Source of the DNA: 66-474 sp963771735 | GTDB lineage: Bacteria; Pseudomonadota; Gammaproteobacteria; Xanthomonadales; Rhodanobacteraceae | Assembly (NCBI GenBank): GCA_963771735.1 | Contig: CAVYUN010000001.1 | Coordinates: 62,001 to 126,000 of the forward strand | DNA length: 64,000 nucleotides | Reading direction: 5' to 3' | Part shown: positions 7,020 through 16,263 of the stretch, in pieces | Layout: the number at the start of each line of letters is the position of its first letter | How positions within the stretch are numbered: the first letter of the stretch is position 1 | The notes under the pieces: generated by a model | The model's input: the letters and a program-made list of their open reading frames with translations, nothing else | What the model was told of the DNA's origin: nothing | The model's database searches: none | Translations under genes and position numbers: made by a program

Positions 7020-9773
7020 ATGCACCGCAGCTCCATCCAGCCCCTGCGGACCCCACTGGCGAGGCGCCTGCTGCCGCTTGCCTACGCCCTCGTGGCCGTG
7101 GTGGTGCTCATCCTGATGCTCACCTGGCTCACGGTGCAGGCCCAGATCGCTCTCGCCGGTTATCTCAACGGCGAGAGTCTCTGGTCCAAGGCCCAGAAGC
7201 AGGCGACGGTCGACCTGCTCAACTACGCCTCAAACGGCAAGCCTGCGGACTACACGGATTTCCAGAAAAACTACGCGGCCGTCAATGCGCTGCGCACGGC
7301 TCGCGACATGATCCTGTCGGGGCATTTCCAGTACCAGGCCGTCGAGGACGAGATGCGGCGCGGCCGTGCGATGCCGGTCGCGATCCCGGGTGCGATTTTC
7401 CTGTTGCACCATTTCGCCGGCGCGCCTTACATGAGCGACGCGCTGCGCGAGTGGAAGTCCACGGACAAGGCGATTGCGGAACTGGGTTCGATCGCAGAGT
7501 CACTTCATCGTGAAAACGCCGCGGGAACGATGACGCCGGCCAAGGCTGCCCTTCAACGTGCTCGCATCACGACCCTCAACGCGTTCATCGGACCGCGCAC
7601 CGACCAGTTCTCGCTAAGCATGGCCACGGGCGCGGTGTGGACTGGCCGGGTGTTGTTCACCGGCATCCTGCTTTTCGCCATCATCGCGACCGCCCTCTGG
7701 CTGTGGATGGCGCGGCGTGCGCTCGCTGGCATTCGTGGCAGCGAGGAGCGTTATCGTCTGCTGTTCGACAGCGCCCCGGACGCGATCGTGATGGTCGACG
7801 AGAGTACCGGGCGAATCCTTGATGCCAACCGTACCGCAAGTGCCTGGACGGGGCGTGATGCGGAAGCATTGCTTGGCAACGAATTTTCGGATTTGTTCGA
7901 AAAGAATCCGGTGCGCGACGGACCGGAAGGCAGTGGCGAACTGCGCAGCTCGGACGGCAGCAAGCGACCAGTCGAGGCACAAACCAGCATGGCTGTCTGG
8001 GGGGACCAGATCGTCCGCCAGGCCATCATTCGCGATGTATCCGAGCGGGTGGCGAGTGATCGCGAACGCCGCATTGCCGCCCGGGCCATGGCCAGCATCG
8101 CCGAGGGCATCATCATCGCCGACTCGGAACGCCGCCTGGTGTCGGTAAACGCCGCCGTTCCGCAAATCACCGGTTTCGATCTGGACAGCCTCGCGGACAT
8201 GCGCCTGGACGATACTCGCAGCATGCCGGACGGCGGCCCTCTGCCCGGCTCGATATGGGAGCAACTCGCCAATACCCACCACTGGTCGGGTGAAGTACTG
8301 AGCCGTCGGCGTGACGGCAGCACCTATCCGGAAAAACTGAGCATCAGCACGATCCGTGATGCGGAACAGCGCGTGCAGCACTATGTCGCCGTGTTCAGCG
8401 ATGTTTCCGCGGCCAAGGCCGACCGCAGGCGGCTTGAACACCTGGCTTCGCACGATGTCCTGACCGGCATGGTCAACCGTGCGCAGTTCCAGACCCACTG
8501 CGAAGAAGCCATCCAGCATGCTGCAACCGATCGCAGCGCCGTGGCAGTGCTGTTCATCGACCTGGATGCCTTCAAATTCGTCAACGACAGCTACAGCCAT
8601 GCCGTGGGCGACCGGCTGCTGAAGCTGGTCAGCGAACGCATCCGGCACCAGTTGCGCGAGTGCGACATCGTCGGGCGCATCGGCGGCGACGAGTTCACCG
8701 TGCTGCTGCCGCACCTGAGCTTGCGCGAGGACGCCGCGACGCTGGCCGGGCGCTTGTTGTCCGTGTTGTGCGAGCCTTTCCAGGTCGATGACTATGAAAT
8801 CGTTATCAGCGCAAGTATCGGTATTGCCGGTTATCCGCTGGATGGCGACGACGCGAAGACCCTGATCGCGAACGCCGACGCCGCGATGTACGCGGCCAAG
8901 TCCGAGGAACGCAACGCATGGCGTTTCTATGTCCCGATGATGCAAGCCAACGCGAGCCACCGGATGCTGCTGGCCACGGAATTGCGCCAGGCGCTGGTCA
9001 ACGATGAATTCCATCTCGCATTCCAGCCCAGCGTCGAGATACGCACGGGCCGAATCGTGGCCGCCGAGGCGTTGTTGCGCTGGCAGCATCCCGAACGCGG
9101 CGAGGTGATGCCCGGCGAATTCATCCCCATCGCCGAGAGCATTGGCCTCATCCATCGCATCGACGAATGGGTGATGCACGCAGCGTGCGCGCAGATTCGC
9201 GCCTGGGACGCATCGGACATGCCCAGGATCAGGGTGGCGATCAACGTTTCGGCGCGCTGGTTCGGCCACCCGGGATTCGTCGAAAGCGTTCGCCACGCGC
9301 TGCAAACCAGCGCGGTCGAACCTGAACGCATCGTGCTTGAAATCACCGAAGGCGCGATGCTGCGGCTGGGCGAGGAAACCGAACGCACGATGCGCGCCTT
9401 GCAGGCACTCGGCATCGGCGTCGCCATCGATGACTTCGGTACTGGTTACGCATCGATGGCCTATCTGAAATTGCCATCCGTGGCGTACCTGAAAATCGAT
9501 CGCTCATTCGTCACCGGTCTGCCTGACAACGCCAATGACGTGGCGATTACGGGTGCGATGCTTGCCATGGCCGCAAGCCTGGGCCTGACCGCCATCGCCG
9601 AAGGCATCGAAACCGAAGCACAGCACGAGTTCCTGTTGCAGGCTGGTTGCGTGGAAGGGCAGGGTTTCCTGTATTCCTATCCACTGCCGCCGAGCGCGCT
9701 CGAACGCATGCTGCGGCGCAAGCGCCAGCCGGCCGGAGCGAAGTTGAAGCTGGTTCCACCTGTGCGCAGCTGA
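7020..9773 (+). CDS. Membrane-bound PAS-GGDEF-EAL cyclic-di-GMP enzyme
   Basis: The 917-residue protein has a transmembrane segment at about residues 15-40, an extracytoplasmic sensor region, a second segment near 205-235, two PAS domains, a GGDEF domain and an EAL domain. The cyclase motif is an intact GGDEF (near residue 555), preceded by RECD as inhibitory I-site exactly five residues upstream. The EAL part keeps AAEALLRW, DDFGTGYAS and AEGIETEAQ, so both synthesis and hydrolysis of c-di-GMP look possible. The periplasmic ligand is unknown. The ATG at 7020 is preferred; a TTG six bases earlier is in frame. It starts 69 bases after undA with no clear terminator between them, so partial co-transcription is possible. 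Confidence 0.92.
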   Translation: MHRSSIQPLRTPLARRLLPLAYALVAVVVLILMLTWLTVQAQIALAGYLNGESLWSKAQKQATVDLLNYASNGKPADYTDFQKNYAAVNALRTARDMILSGHFQYQAVEDEMRRGRAMPVAIPGAIFLLHHFAGAPYMSDALREWKSTDKAIAELGSIAESLHRENAAGTMTPAKAALQRARITTLNAFIGPRTDQFSLSMATGAVWTGRVLFTGILLFAIIATALWLWMARRALAGIRGSEERYRLLFDSAPDAIVMVDESTGRILDANRTASAWTGRDAEALLGNEFSDLFEKNPVRDGPEGSGELRSSDGSKRPVEAQTSMAVWGDQIVRQAIIRDVSERVASDRERRIAARAMASIAEGIIIADSERRLVSVNAAVPQITGFDLDSLADMRLDDTRSMPDGGPLPGSIWEQLANTHHWSGEVLSRRRDGSTYPEKLSISTIRDAEQRVQHYVAVFSDVSAAKADRRRLEHLASHDVLTGMVNRAQFQTHCEEAIQHAATDRSAVAVLFIDLDAFKFVNDSYSHAVGDRLLKLVSERIRHQLRECDIVGRIGGDEFTVLLPHLSLREDAATLAGRLLSVLCEPFQVDDYEIVISASIGIAGYPLDGDDAKTLIANADAAMYAAKSEERNAWRFYVPMMQANASHRMLLATELRQALVNDEFHLAFQPSVEIRTGRIVAAEALLRWQHPERGEVMPGEFIPIAESIGLIHRIDEWVMHAACAQIRAWDASDMPRIRVAINVSARWFGHPGFVESVRHALQTSAVEPERIVLEITEGAMLRLGEETERTMRALQALGIGVAIDDFGTGYASMAYLKLPSVAYLKIDRSFVTGLPDNANDVAITGAMLAMAASLGLTAIAEGIETEAQHEFLLQAGCVEGQGFLYSYPLPPSALERMLRRKRQPAGAKLKLVPPVRS

Positions 9774-9791
9774 CACCGGGCTGCCGCGCAG

Positions 9792-10394
9792 ATGCCGGAT
9801 TCCGTCAGCACCCATTCGCCAGGCATCCACGACACCACCGTGGCCAATAGGGAGCGCCAGGATTTCTCCGGCGTCGAAAGCGTATGGTTGTTCGGTTACG
9901 GCTCGCTGATCTACAAGGTCGATTTTGCGTACATTGAACGTCGGCCCGCCAGGATCCGCGGCTGGTCACGACGCTTGTGGCAAGGCTCGCACGATCACCG
10001 TGGTACACCGCGGCAGCCAGGCCGCGTGGCGACGCTGGTTCCCGAAGCCGATGCGGTATGCGTCGGCATGGCCTACCGGGTGGCGCCCGCGACGCTGGGA
10101 CAACTCGATTTCCGCGAGAAGAACGGCTACCTGCGTTCCACGGTCACGTTGCATTTCGCGGACGGCCAGGACGTCGAGGGCCTGGTTTACATCGCGGCGA
10201 TCGACAATGCCGCGTGGCTGGGTCCCGCCGACGAGACGGCGATCGCGCGTCACATCGTTGCGTCCTCGGGGCCGAGTGGCAGCAATGCCGATTACGTGTT
10301 CGATCTCGCGACGGCTTTGCGAGACCTCGGTGCCGAGGATCCGCACGTGTTCGCGGTAGAGACGCATCTGCGCGGCTTGCACGCGGGCGACTGA
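9792..10394 (+). CDS. chaC: ChaC-like gamma-glutamylcyclotransferase
   Basis: The 200-residue protein carries the family signature VWLFGYGSLI (residues 31-40), the substrate-binding loop, and the catalytic acid Glu109 in DFREKNGY, as in the ChaC branch. ChaC enzymes cleave glutathione to 5-oxoproline and Cys-Gly in the cytoplasm. The gene starts 19 bases after the GGDEF-EAL gene and could be read from the same transcript. The first 28 residues are not conserved, so an internal start is possible. It is convergent with the transporter genes that follow. In another family branch the same fold acts on gamma-glutamylamines, but the motifs favour ChaC. Confidence 0.85.
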   Translation: MPDSVSTHSPGIHDTTVANRERQDFSGVESVWLFGYGSLIYKVDFAYIERRPARIRGWSRRLWQGSHDHRGTPRQPGRVATLVPEADAVCVGMAYRVAPATLGQLDFREKNGYLRSTVTLHFADGQDVEGLVYIAAIDNAAWLGPADETAIARHIVASSGPSGSNADYVFDLATALRDLGAEDPHVFAVETHLRGLHAGD

Positions 10395-10407
10395 CCACTG
10401 CGCGTGC

Positions 10408-11930
10408 TCAGGATTGCGCGCGCAACCGCAGTCCGCGTGGCGTCAACGCCCGTTCCACAAGTTCGAACACGCCTTGCATTGCCAGTGCCAGCAATGCGGC
10501 CGGTACGGCGCCTTCCATGATCAGTCCGACGTCGTCAAGGCGGATGCCGGTGAGGATGGGCTGGCCGTAACCGCCGGCACCGATCAGCGCGCCGAGGGTC
10601 GCGGTGCCGACGTTGATCACCGCGGCGATCTTGATGCCGGCCAGGATGTGGCGCAGTGCCAGCGGCAACTCCACCCTCCACAAACGCAGGCGTGACGGCA
10701 ATCCGAGTGCGGCCGCCGATTCCAGCAGGGTGGGATCGATGCCGGTCAGTCCGGCATGGGTGTTGCGCACGATCGGCAGCAGGCTGTACAGGAACAAGGC
10801 CGCGATGGCGGGCGTCGCGCCGATGCCGAACAGCGGAATCATGAACACGAACAATGCCAGCGACGGCACGGTCTGCAGGATGCCCGTCAATCCAAGCACG
10901 ACCTGTCCCAGTCGCCGGCGACGTGCGGCGAAAATGCCGAGCGGCACGGCAATGAGGATCGCAAGCGACAACGAGATCCCGACCAGCGCGAGGTGTTCCA
11001 GGGTGTACCGGCCGAGCTGCGGCCAGAATCCGTCCGACGAACCGCTGTCGGCCTGGACACCCAGGAAATCCGCCGCCACGGTGCCGGCATCCTTGCCGTC
11101 GAGCTTGACGGCCTTGTTCATCGCGCGCATCTGACTGGCGTCGATGCGTGCCCGCGAGTGCCGTTCAGTGCCGCGACGAATCGCGGCGCGCGCTGCTCGA
11201 GATCCAGCCGATACAGGTACACCGCGTCGTAGCGCGGGAAGTAATGCTTGTCGTCCTGGAGTACACGCAGGTGGTAATAGGCGATCTCGGCGTCGGTACT
11301 GTAAAGGTCGATCGCGTCGACGGCGCCGGAGGCCAGGGCGCGATAGGCAAGGGAATGATCCATCCCGCGTGCGTCCATCGGCAGGTGGTAGGCGCGTTTC
11401 AACCCGGGCCAGCCGTCGGCGCGGTTCATGAATTCGTTGGAGAACGCGAGCTTGAGGCCGGGGTGTCCGGCGAGATCGGAAATGCTGCGGATGTGGAGCC
11501 TCGCGGCTTCCTTTTCGCGCATGCCGATTGCGTAGGTGTTGTTGAACCCCAGCGGATCGGTGATGCCGATGCCGAGTTTCGCGAGGCGCCCACGCAATAC
11601 GCCGATGCTTGCATCTTGGGGCAGGTCGCGCAGCAGTTCGTGGGTGATGGTGCCGGTATATTCGGGATAGGCGTCGATGTCGCCGCGGGTCAGTGCACTC
11701 CACAGGATGCGGGTGCCGCCAAGGCTGCGCCGATGTTGAACTTGCACGCCACGCTTCTGTCCGGCAAGCCGCGCGATTTCACCCAGTACCACCGATTCGG
11801 TGAAATTCTTGGAACCGACCACGACTACTGGCGCATTGCCGTGGGCGCTGGCCGATATGCCCGCGGATTGCGCCGCGGCGATCAGCGGCAGGCAGGCAAG
11901 CGCTAGTGCCAGCAGGAACCGGTTTTTCAT
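10408..11930 (-). CDS. Osmoprotectant (OpuC/EgtU-type) ABC transporter, SBP-permease fusion broken by one frameshift
   Basis: The first part (11930 to about 11155) is a substrate-binding protein of the glycine betaine/choline class with a signal peptide ending AAAQS and the family start VVVGSKNFTESVVLGEI. Its frame runs into a stop about 20 codons after the break. The protein continues in the next frame with RIDASQMRAMNKAVKLDGK (the normal end of such a binding protein), then a multi-span permease with GLTGILQTVPSLALF and the EAA-loop (ESAALGLP). The frames join at the C-run at 11151-11153 (G-run on the coding strand), where one missing base would restore a single protein of about 507 residues. 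SBP-permease fusions are known in this class. Likely substrates are betaines; ergothioneine importers belong to the same class. A sequence error is as likely as a true mutation. Confidence 0.8.
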
Positions 11931-12694
11931 GCCGTGCCACCCGGAAGATTGCGGTGAGCGGCGAGGAATTCACGCACGAAGTCATCGGCGGGTGCATTTC
12001 GGAAATCCTCGAGGCTGCCATCCTGCAGCACCTGGCCGCGCCGCATCAGGATCAGCCGCGTGCCGAAGAATGCCGCTTCGGCCATGTCGTGCGTCACCAT
12101 GATGACCGTCTTGCCCAGACGTTCGAAAATTTCGCGCAGGTCGTCCTGCAGGTTGTGGCGCACCAGCGGATCGAGCGCACCCAGCGGTTCGTCGAGCAGC
12201 AGGGTCGGCGGGTCCAGCATCAGCGCGCGCATCAGCGCCACGCGCTGGCGTTGGCCACCTGACAATTCGGCGGGGAAGCGGGGCAGGAGATCCGCGTGCA
12301 GATGGGTCAGTTCGGCCAGTTCGAACGTGCGCTCGCGAATCCGTGTCTTGCTCCAGCCGAGGTGGCGCGACAACAGCGAAAGATTGCCCAGCACCGTCAG
12401 GTGCGGGAACAGGCCGCCTTCCTGGATCACGTAGCCGACCCGGCGGCGGACCGCCAACAGCGTGTCGCGCCGCAGCGGCTCGCCATCACAAAACACCTGG
12501 CCCGCATTCGGCCATTCCAGGCCGACAAGCAGTCGCAGGACGGTGGATTTGCCCGAACCGCTGCTGCCGATCAGGATGCTGGTACGGCCTCGCGGGAATG
12601 CGAGGCTGACATCGTCGACCGCGCGCACGACACCGAATGCACGGGTAACTCCCTGCAATACGAAAGCGGCCTCAGATTCCTTCGAGGCAGGCAT
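11927..12694 (-). CDS. Osmoprotectant-type ABC transporter ATP-binding protein
   Basis: The protein of 255 residues (from 12694) has Walker A GSSGSGKST, a Q-loop (VIQEGGLFPH), signature AELSGGQRQR, Walker B TLLLDEPLGALD and the H-loop MVTHD, matching the OpuCA/ProV-like class but without a C-terminal CBS pair. It energises the SBP-permease fusion whose start overlaps its stop (ATGA at 11927-11930). The start at 12694 lies inside the 3' end of the methyltransferase gene (23-base overlap); a second possible start is at 12721. Order methyltransferase, ATPase, SBP-permease with overlaps indicates one operon with translational coupling. Confidence 0.88.
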   Translation of the reverse strand: MPASKESEAAFVLQGVTRAFGVVRAVDDVSLAFPRGRTSILIGSSGSGKSTVLRLLVGLEWPNAGQVFCDGEPLRRDTLLAVRRRVGYVIQEGGLFPHLTVLGNLSLLSRHLGWSKTRIRERTFELAELTHLHADLLPRFPAELSGGQRQRVALMRALMLDPPTLLLDEPLGALDPLVRHNLQDDLREIFERLGKTVIMVTHDMAEAAFFGTRLILMRRGQVLQDGSLEDFRNAPADDFVREFLAAHRNLPGGTA

Positions 12695-13442
12695 CGTCGA
12701 TGTCGCGCCGTTTGCGGCCAACCACGGCGTAGTAATACAGCATGTGGCCTTCGATCGACAGACGGTGGCGGTAGCGTTCCAGCCGGTGCAATTTCAAGTA
12801 ATCGTCGTGCACCATATGCTTGACCAGTCGCGAGAATCCGCTGTCGTCATTGGTATCGAGGAAAGTTTCCTTGATGTTGAAGGCCACCCAGCCATCGGTC
12901 TTGACCAGATTGTAGGCGGCAGCGAAGGCTTTCACCGGAATGTCGCCGAAACCCAGAGCGGCCACGGTGGTCATGGCATCGAAGTGCCAGCCCTGCAATT
13001 CGGTCAGAAGGTCCGGGGAAAGGTCGGTGAGATCGGCGACGTAATAGGCATCGTAGGCACCGGGGCGATCGCGATCGGCCGCGCGTTCGGCTTCCTCGAT
13101 GTTGTCGACGCCGACCACGCGTGCGGCACCATGCTGGACCAGCAACTCGCCGACCATGCCGTTGCCGGCACCGACATCGAGCACGCGCATCTGGGTGGGG
13201 TCGTCACCGGCCTTGACCGCGGCATCGCGCAACAACTCGGTGAGCTTGGCGGGTGAAGTACATTTGAGCCGCTGGTAAAACAACTGCTCGTACAGCCCTG
13301 GGTGATTGTAGATGTCGGCGTAGTCGTGGAACTGGATGCGACGTTCCTTGCCGCCCTCCGTGATCATGAAGTAGGCCTCGGCCTGGCTGGCCTTGGTGAG
13401 GTTGTCGGCGGGGAAACGAATGTGATAGCGCTGCGGTCGCAT
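12672..13442 (-). CDS. Class I SAM-dependent methyltransferase, first gene of the transporter operon
   Basis: The 256-residue protein has the nucleotide-binding motif VLDVGAGNGMVGE and a following acidic GVDNIEEAE, so it is a Rossmann-fold methyltransferase. The N-terminal portion with a Tyr-rich HDYADIYNHPGLYEQLFY segment is characteristic of its group but its substrate is not known. The ATG at 13442 was chosen because GAGGAG lies seven bases upstream; the frame extends 51 codons further but without conserved content. Its end overlaps the start of the osmoprotectant ATPase gene, which suggests that its product is used together with the transporter, perhaps on an imported small molecule. That link is inference from position. 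Confidence 0.8.
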   Translation of the reverse strand: MRPQRYHIRFPADNLTKASQAEAYFMITEGGKERRIQFHDYADIYNHPGLYEQLFYQRLKCTSPAKLTELLRDAAVKAGDDPTQMRVLDVGAGNGMVGELLVQHGAARVVGVDNIEEAERAADRDRPGAYDAYYVADLTDLSPDLLTELQGWHFDAMTTVAALGFGDIPVKAFAAAYNLVKTDGWVAFNIKETFLDTNDDSGFSRLVKHMVHDDYLKLHRLERYRHRLSIEGHMLYYYAVVGRKRRDIDDACLEGI

Positions 13443-13647
13443 GCTTCTCCTCGGTGGACTCGGGAAACAAACGTCGCGGCCAACAAGGAGATGGCAGCGC
13501 ACTGCGGCGCTGTACCGAAATTCCCAAGTGCGCACCGTGGCGCGAGCAGGGCGACGCTGAATTCCAAACGTATTGGATGCAACCCGGGATTGCAAACGGA
13601 ATGTGCCGATGCTGGTGTCGAATGGACTAAGTTGCTGTCGATCCGAT

Positions 13648-14004
13648 TCAGTGCCGCGTGCGTTTGCTGCCCGGGTTCATTTCGACGCTGAGCGTGAAGC
13701 TGCGTTGTTCACCCGGCTGCATCGCGCCCACTCCGACCAGGCGCCGTGCGATTTCTTCGCCGCGCTCGTTGCGGATGGTCAACACCATCGAATATTCCCA
13801 CGAACCGTTTTCGGCCGGATTGCGGAAGCTGCCTTCCACCCGCAAGGGCGTCAGCGCGGCCGGTGCCGCCAATTCACTGGCCGGACCGCCAAAACGCAAT
13901 TTATGTTTGCAGGCGGGGCAGATATCCGCGCTGGCAAGGATGGTCTCGCGGCAGTGCGGGCACGCGCGCGTCGTGCCCGCGACACCCGCACTGGCGGCTG
14001 TCAT
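13648..14004 (-). CDS. Small zinc-ribbon protein linked to bactofilin
   Basis: The 118-residue protein has two cysteine pairs, CPHC (residues 15-18) and CPAC (29-32), forming a zinc ribbon. A beta-rich domain follows with several pairs typical of an immunoglobulin-like or FxLYD-type fold. No signal peptide or membrane span is visible. Its ATG overlaps the stop of the bactofilin gene (ATGA at 14001-14004), so the two are translated together. Function is unknown; a role in assembling or positioning the bactofilin polymer is suggested only by the coupling. Confidence 0.75.
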   Translation of the reverse strand: MTAASAGVAGTTRACPHCRETILASADICPACKHKLRFGGPASELAAPAALTPLRVEGSFRNPAENGSWEYSMVLTIRNERGEEIARRLVGVGAMQPGEQRSFTLSVEMNPGSKRTRH

Positions 14005-14522
14005 TTGCCCTGGCCGTTGTTACTCTTGTGGATCTCGGTCACGCCGGCCTTGTCGTCTTCCCAACCGAATTCGGCGTGGCCGCGCATGCGCGATCCCTTG
14101 GCAACGCTGAAGGTCCTGGATTTCACGTCACCGGTCAGCGAGCCCGATTGCAGCAGTTCGACGTGCATGGCGTTTTCAATGTTGCCGTTCAATTCGCCGG
14201 CGACGGTCACGCGTTCGGCGCGAACGCTGCCGTCGACCTTGGCGCCGTTTTCGATGGTCAGGTCGCCGTGCACGTTGATGTCGCCCTTGAAGCGGCCTGC
14301 GATACGGACATGGCCGGCACCCTCGATCTTGCCTTCGATCACGAGGTCGGGGGAAATCAGCGATTCGCTGCGGAGCGGCTGGCAACCGGTGCGGGATTCG
14401 TTGCGACCGGCTTGGCCGGATGATGCCGATTCGTCCGCTGCGGGGGTATCGAAGCGCGCCAGGTTCAGGGCTTCCGAGGGATCGGAAGAGGGGGGTTTCA
14501 CGGGTTCTTTCCACAGGGCCAT
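14001..14522 (-). CDS. Bactofilin (polymer-forming cytoskeletal protein)
   Basis: The 173-residue protein has a disordered N-terminal tail of about 55 residues, then the bactofilin core of short repeated beta strands (LVIEGKIEGAGHVRIAGRF, GDINVHGDLTIENGAKVDG, VTVAGELNGNI), which form a right-handed beta-helix and polymerise without nucleotide. A short basic C-terminal tail follows. Bactofilins shape cells and anchor envelope enzymes at the inner membrane. No peptidase partner gene is adjacent. The following zinc-ribbon gene overlaps by four bases. Confidence 0.9.
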   Translation of the reverse strand: MALWKEPVKPPSSDPSEALNLARFDTPAADESASSGQAGRNESRTGCQPLRSESLISPDLVIEGKIEGAGHVRIAGRFKGDINVHGDLTIENGAKVDGSVRAERVTVAGELNGNIENAMHVELLQSGSLTGDVKSRTFSVAKGSRMRGHAEFGWEDDKAGVTEIHKSNNGQGK

Positions 14523-14857
14523 GGCGACACTCCGATTGGGTCAGGGGGAAGCCGAGCGTACTGCCAAATCAGCCGGAGCGAAACCGAAACATGAACAAAA
14601 AGCCGTTTTGGGTCACGGAATTGTGGATTGCTTCTCCCGTAGTTCCTGAGCACATGAATCCGGATACGGAAGGACAACGGCGGGTTGGCGCATTCAGAAT
14701 CGTCGCTGGCCATGATCGAGCACAGCCGATGATGCCATGCGCCGCTAGACTTGCGGATGACGGGGGATCGTGATGCCACACTCCAAGATCCAGCTAGCAG
14801 ACATCCGCAGCCAGCATCCGATGTGGGACGACACGACGCGGCCGGTCGCCGCGTCAT

Positions 14858-15929
14858 GTTGACCGAAATCCTTGCGCAGGTATCGCACGAGGCCTTGCAA
14901 GGCGACACTTCCTGGACGGGATGCGCTTGATCGGGGATGCCTCCCCCGGCGGCTCCGGTGACGATCGCCAGCATCATCCTGCTGAACGAGGAGAGGACGC
15001 ATTTCATACAGGAGGTCTGGTCGGGACACATCGATCTGGACCTGCCGGCCGGGCTGCCCTGGCCCGTGACCGTGGGCGCGCGGGCCGCTGCGCGCGCACC
15101 GGAAAAAGCCAGCTGATCACCGACTCGGGAGGATTCGGATTATGTGCCGGGCAACAGCGCGGTCAGTTCCGAGTACTGGTTCCATCCGGCATCGCGAACG
15201 TCTGCACGGAGTCTGAATCTGGAAAGCACGCGTGTGGATTTCTTCACACACGAAGTCTGCACGGTATTCGATGCGATCGCCGGGCAGGTTGCCGGAGCGA
15301 TCCATGTAACGCGACTTTTGCGTGAACTGGAAGTGGCCAACCGCAAGCTGAGCGACCTGTCGATGCGCGATGGCCTGACCGGCATCGCCAACCGCCGTTG
15401 CTTCGATGAGCGGCTTGCCGAGGAATGGCGGCGTCATGCTGCTGACGGCACGTCGCTGGCGCTGCTGATGGTGGATGTGGATTGCTTCAAGGCGCTGAAT
15501 GACGCACGTGGTCATTTGCACGGCGATGAATGCCTGCGGGAACTCGCACGGCTTTGCGCAGGAAACGCGCGCGGCGATGGTGATCTGGTCGCCCGCTACG
15601 GCGGCGAGGAGATCGTGATCCTGCTGCCGCGTTGCGAACTTGAAGGTGCCAATGCCATCGCGGAGAAGCTGCGCACGGAGGTCGAGTTGCTGGGCATGGC
15701 GCATCCTGCGTCGAATGTCGCTGCCTGCGTGACCGTGAGCATCGGCGTCAGCGCAGTCCGGCCGCAGGAGAGTTGTGCATCTGCGGCGCGCCTGATTTCC
15801 ACGGCCGACGGAGCGATGTATGCGGCCAAGGCCACAGGACGCAACTGCGTGGTCTCGGCCGGGCATTCCTGCCGGCCGAGCGGTCCGCCGGACTTGCAAG
15901 CTCGAACCAGTGACCTTAGGTTGTCGTAA
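14858..15929 (+). pseudogene. Decayed GAF-GGDEF diguanylate cyclase
   Basis: Fragments of one protein occur in order in different frames. ATG at 14858 opens LTEILAQVSHEALQGDT, followed by a frame change and a TGA. VTIASIILLNEERTHF of the GAF domain lies near 14960, and SQLITDSG near 15110 in another frame. YVPGNSAVSSEY starts near 15142 and runs into an intact GGDEF domain (SMRDGLTGIANRRC, then RYGGEEI). At least three indels separate the parts. The last frame could still yield a truncated cyclase from the ATG at 15144, with GGEEI in place of GGDEF, but its GAF sensor is broken. Its stop overlaps the next gene by one base (TAATG). Confidence 0.8.
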
Positions 15930-16195
15930 TGGCCAAGGGTTTCGTCAACGACGATGCGGTGCAGGACCAGATCGACGCGACGGTCGCCGATGCGGTGGCC
16001 CGAGTGCGCAGCAAGCAGCACAAGGGCCCGGGCCTGACCCATTGCGAAGAATGCGATGTGGCGATTCCTGCGGCCCGGCGCAAGGCTGTGCCCGGTGTAC
16101 GTCTGTGCGTGAAGTGCCAAGCCGAACGTGATCGCGAGGAGGGTGTTTTCAGCGGTTACAACCGGAGCGGCAGCAAGGACAGCCAGTTGCGCTGA
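15929..16195 (+). CDS. ybiI: DksA/TraR-type zinc-finger protein, YbiI-like
   Basis: The 88-residue protein has a C4 zinc finger of the DksA/TraR class, CEECDVAIPAARRKAVPG followed by CVKCQ, and ends in a polar tail with NRSGSKDSQLR, as E. coli YbiI does. It lacks the long coiled coil of DksA, so a direct effect on RNA polymerase through the secondary channel is uncertain. Its ATG overlaps the stop of the decayed cyclase gene, so both were probably once one transcript. Confidence 0.85.
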   Translation: MAKGFVNDDAVQDQIDATVADAVARVRSKQHKGPGLTHCEECDVAIPAARRKAVPGVRLCVKCQAERDREEGVFSGYNRSGSKDSQLR

Positions 16196-16263
16196 CAGAG
16201 CTGAAGCACATTTGATCGGGCTTTGTTCCGTTTATCCTTGGCGGGTCGTTCGGGGAACGCTGC

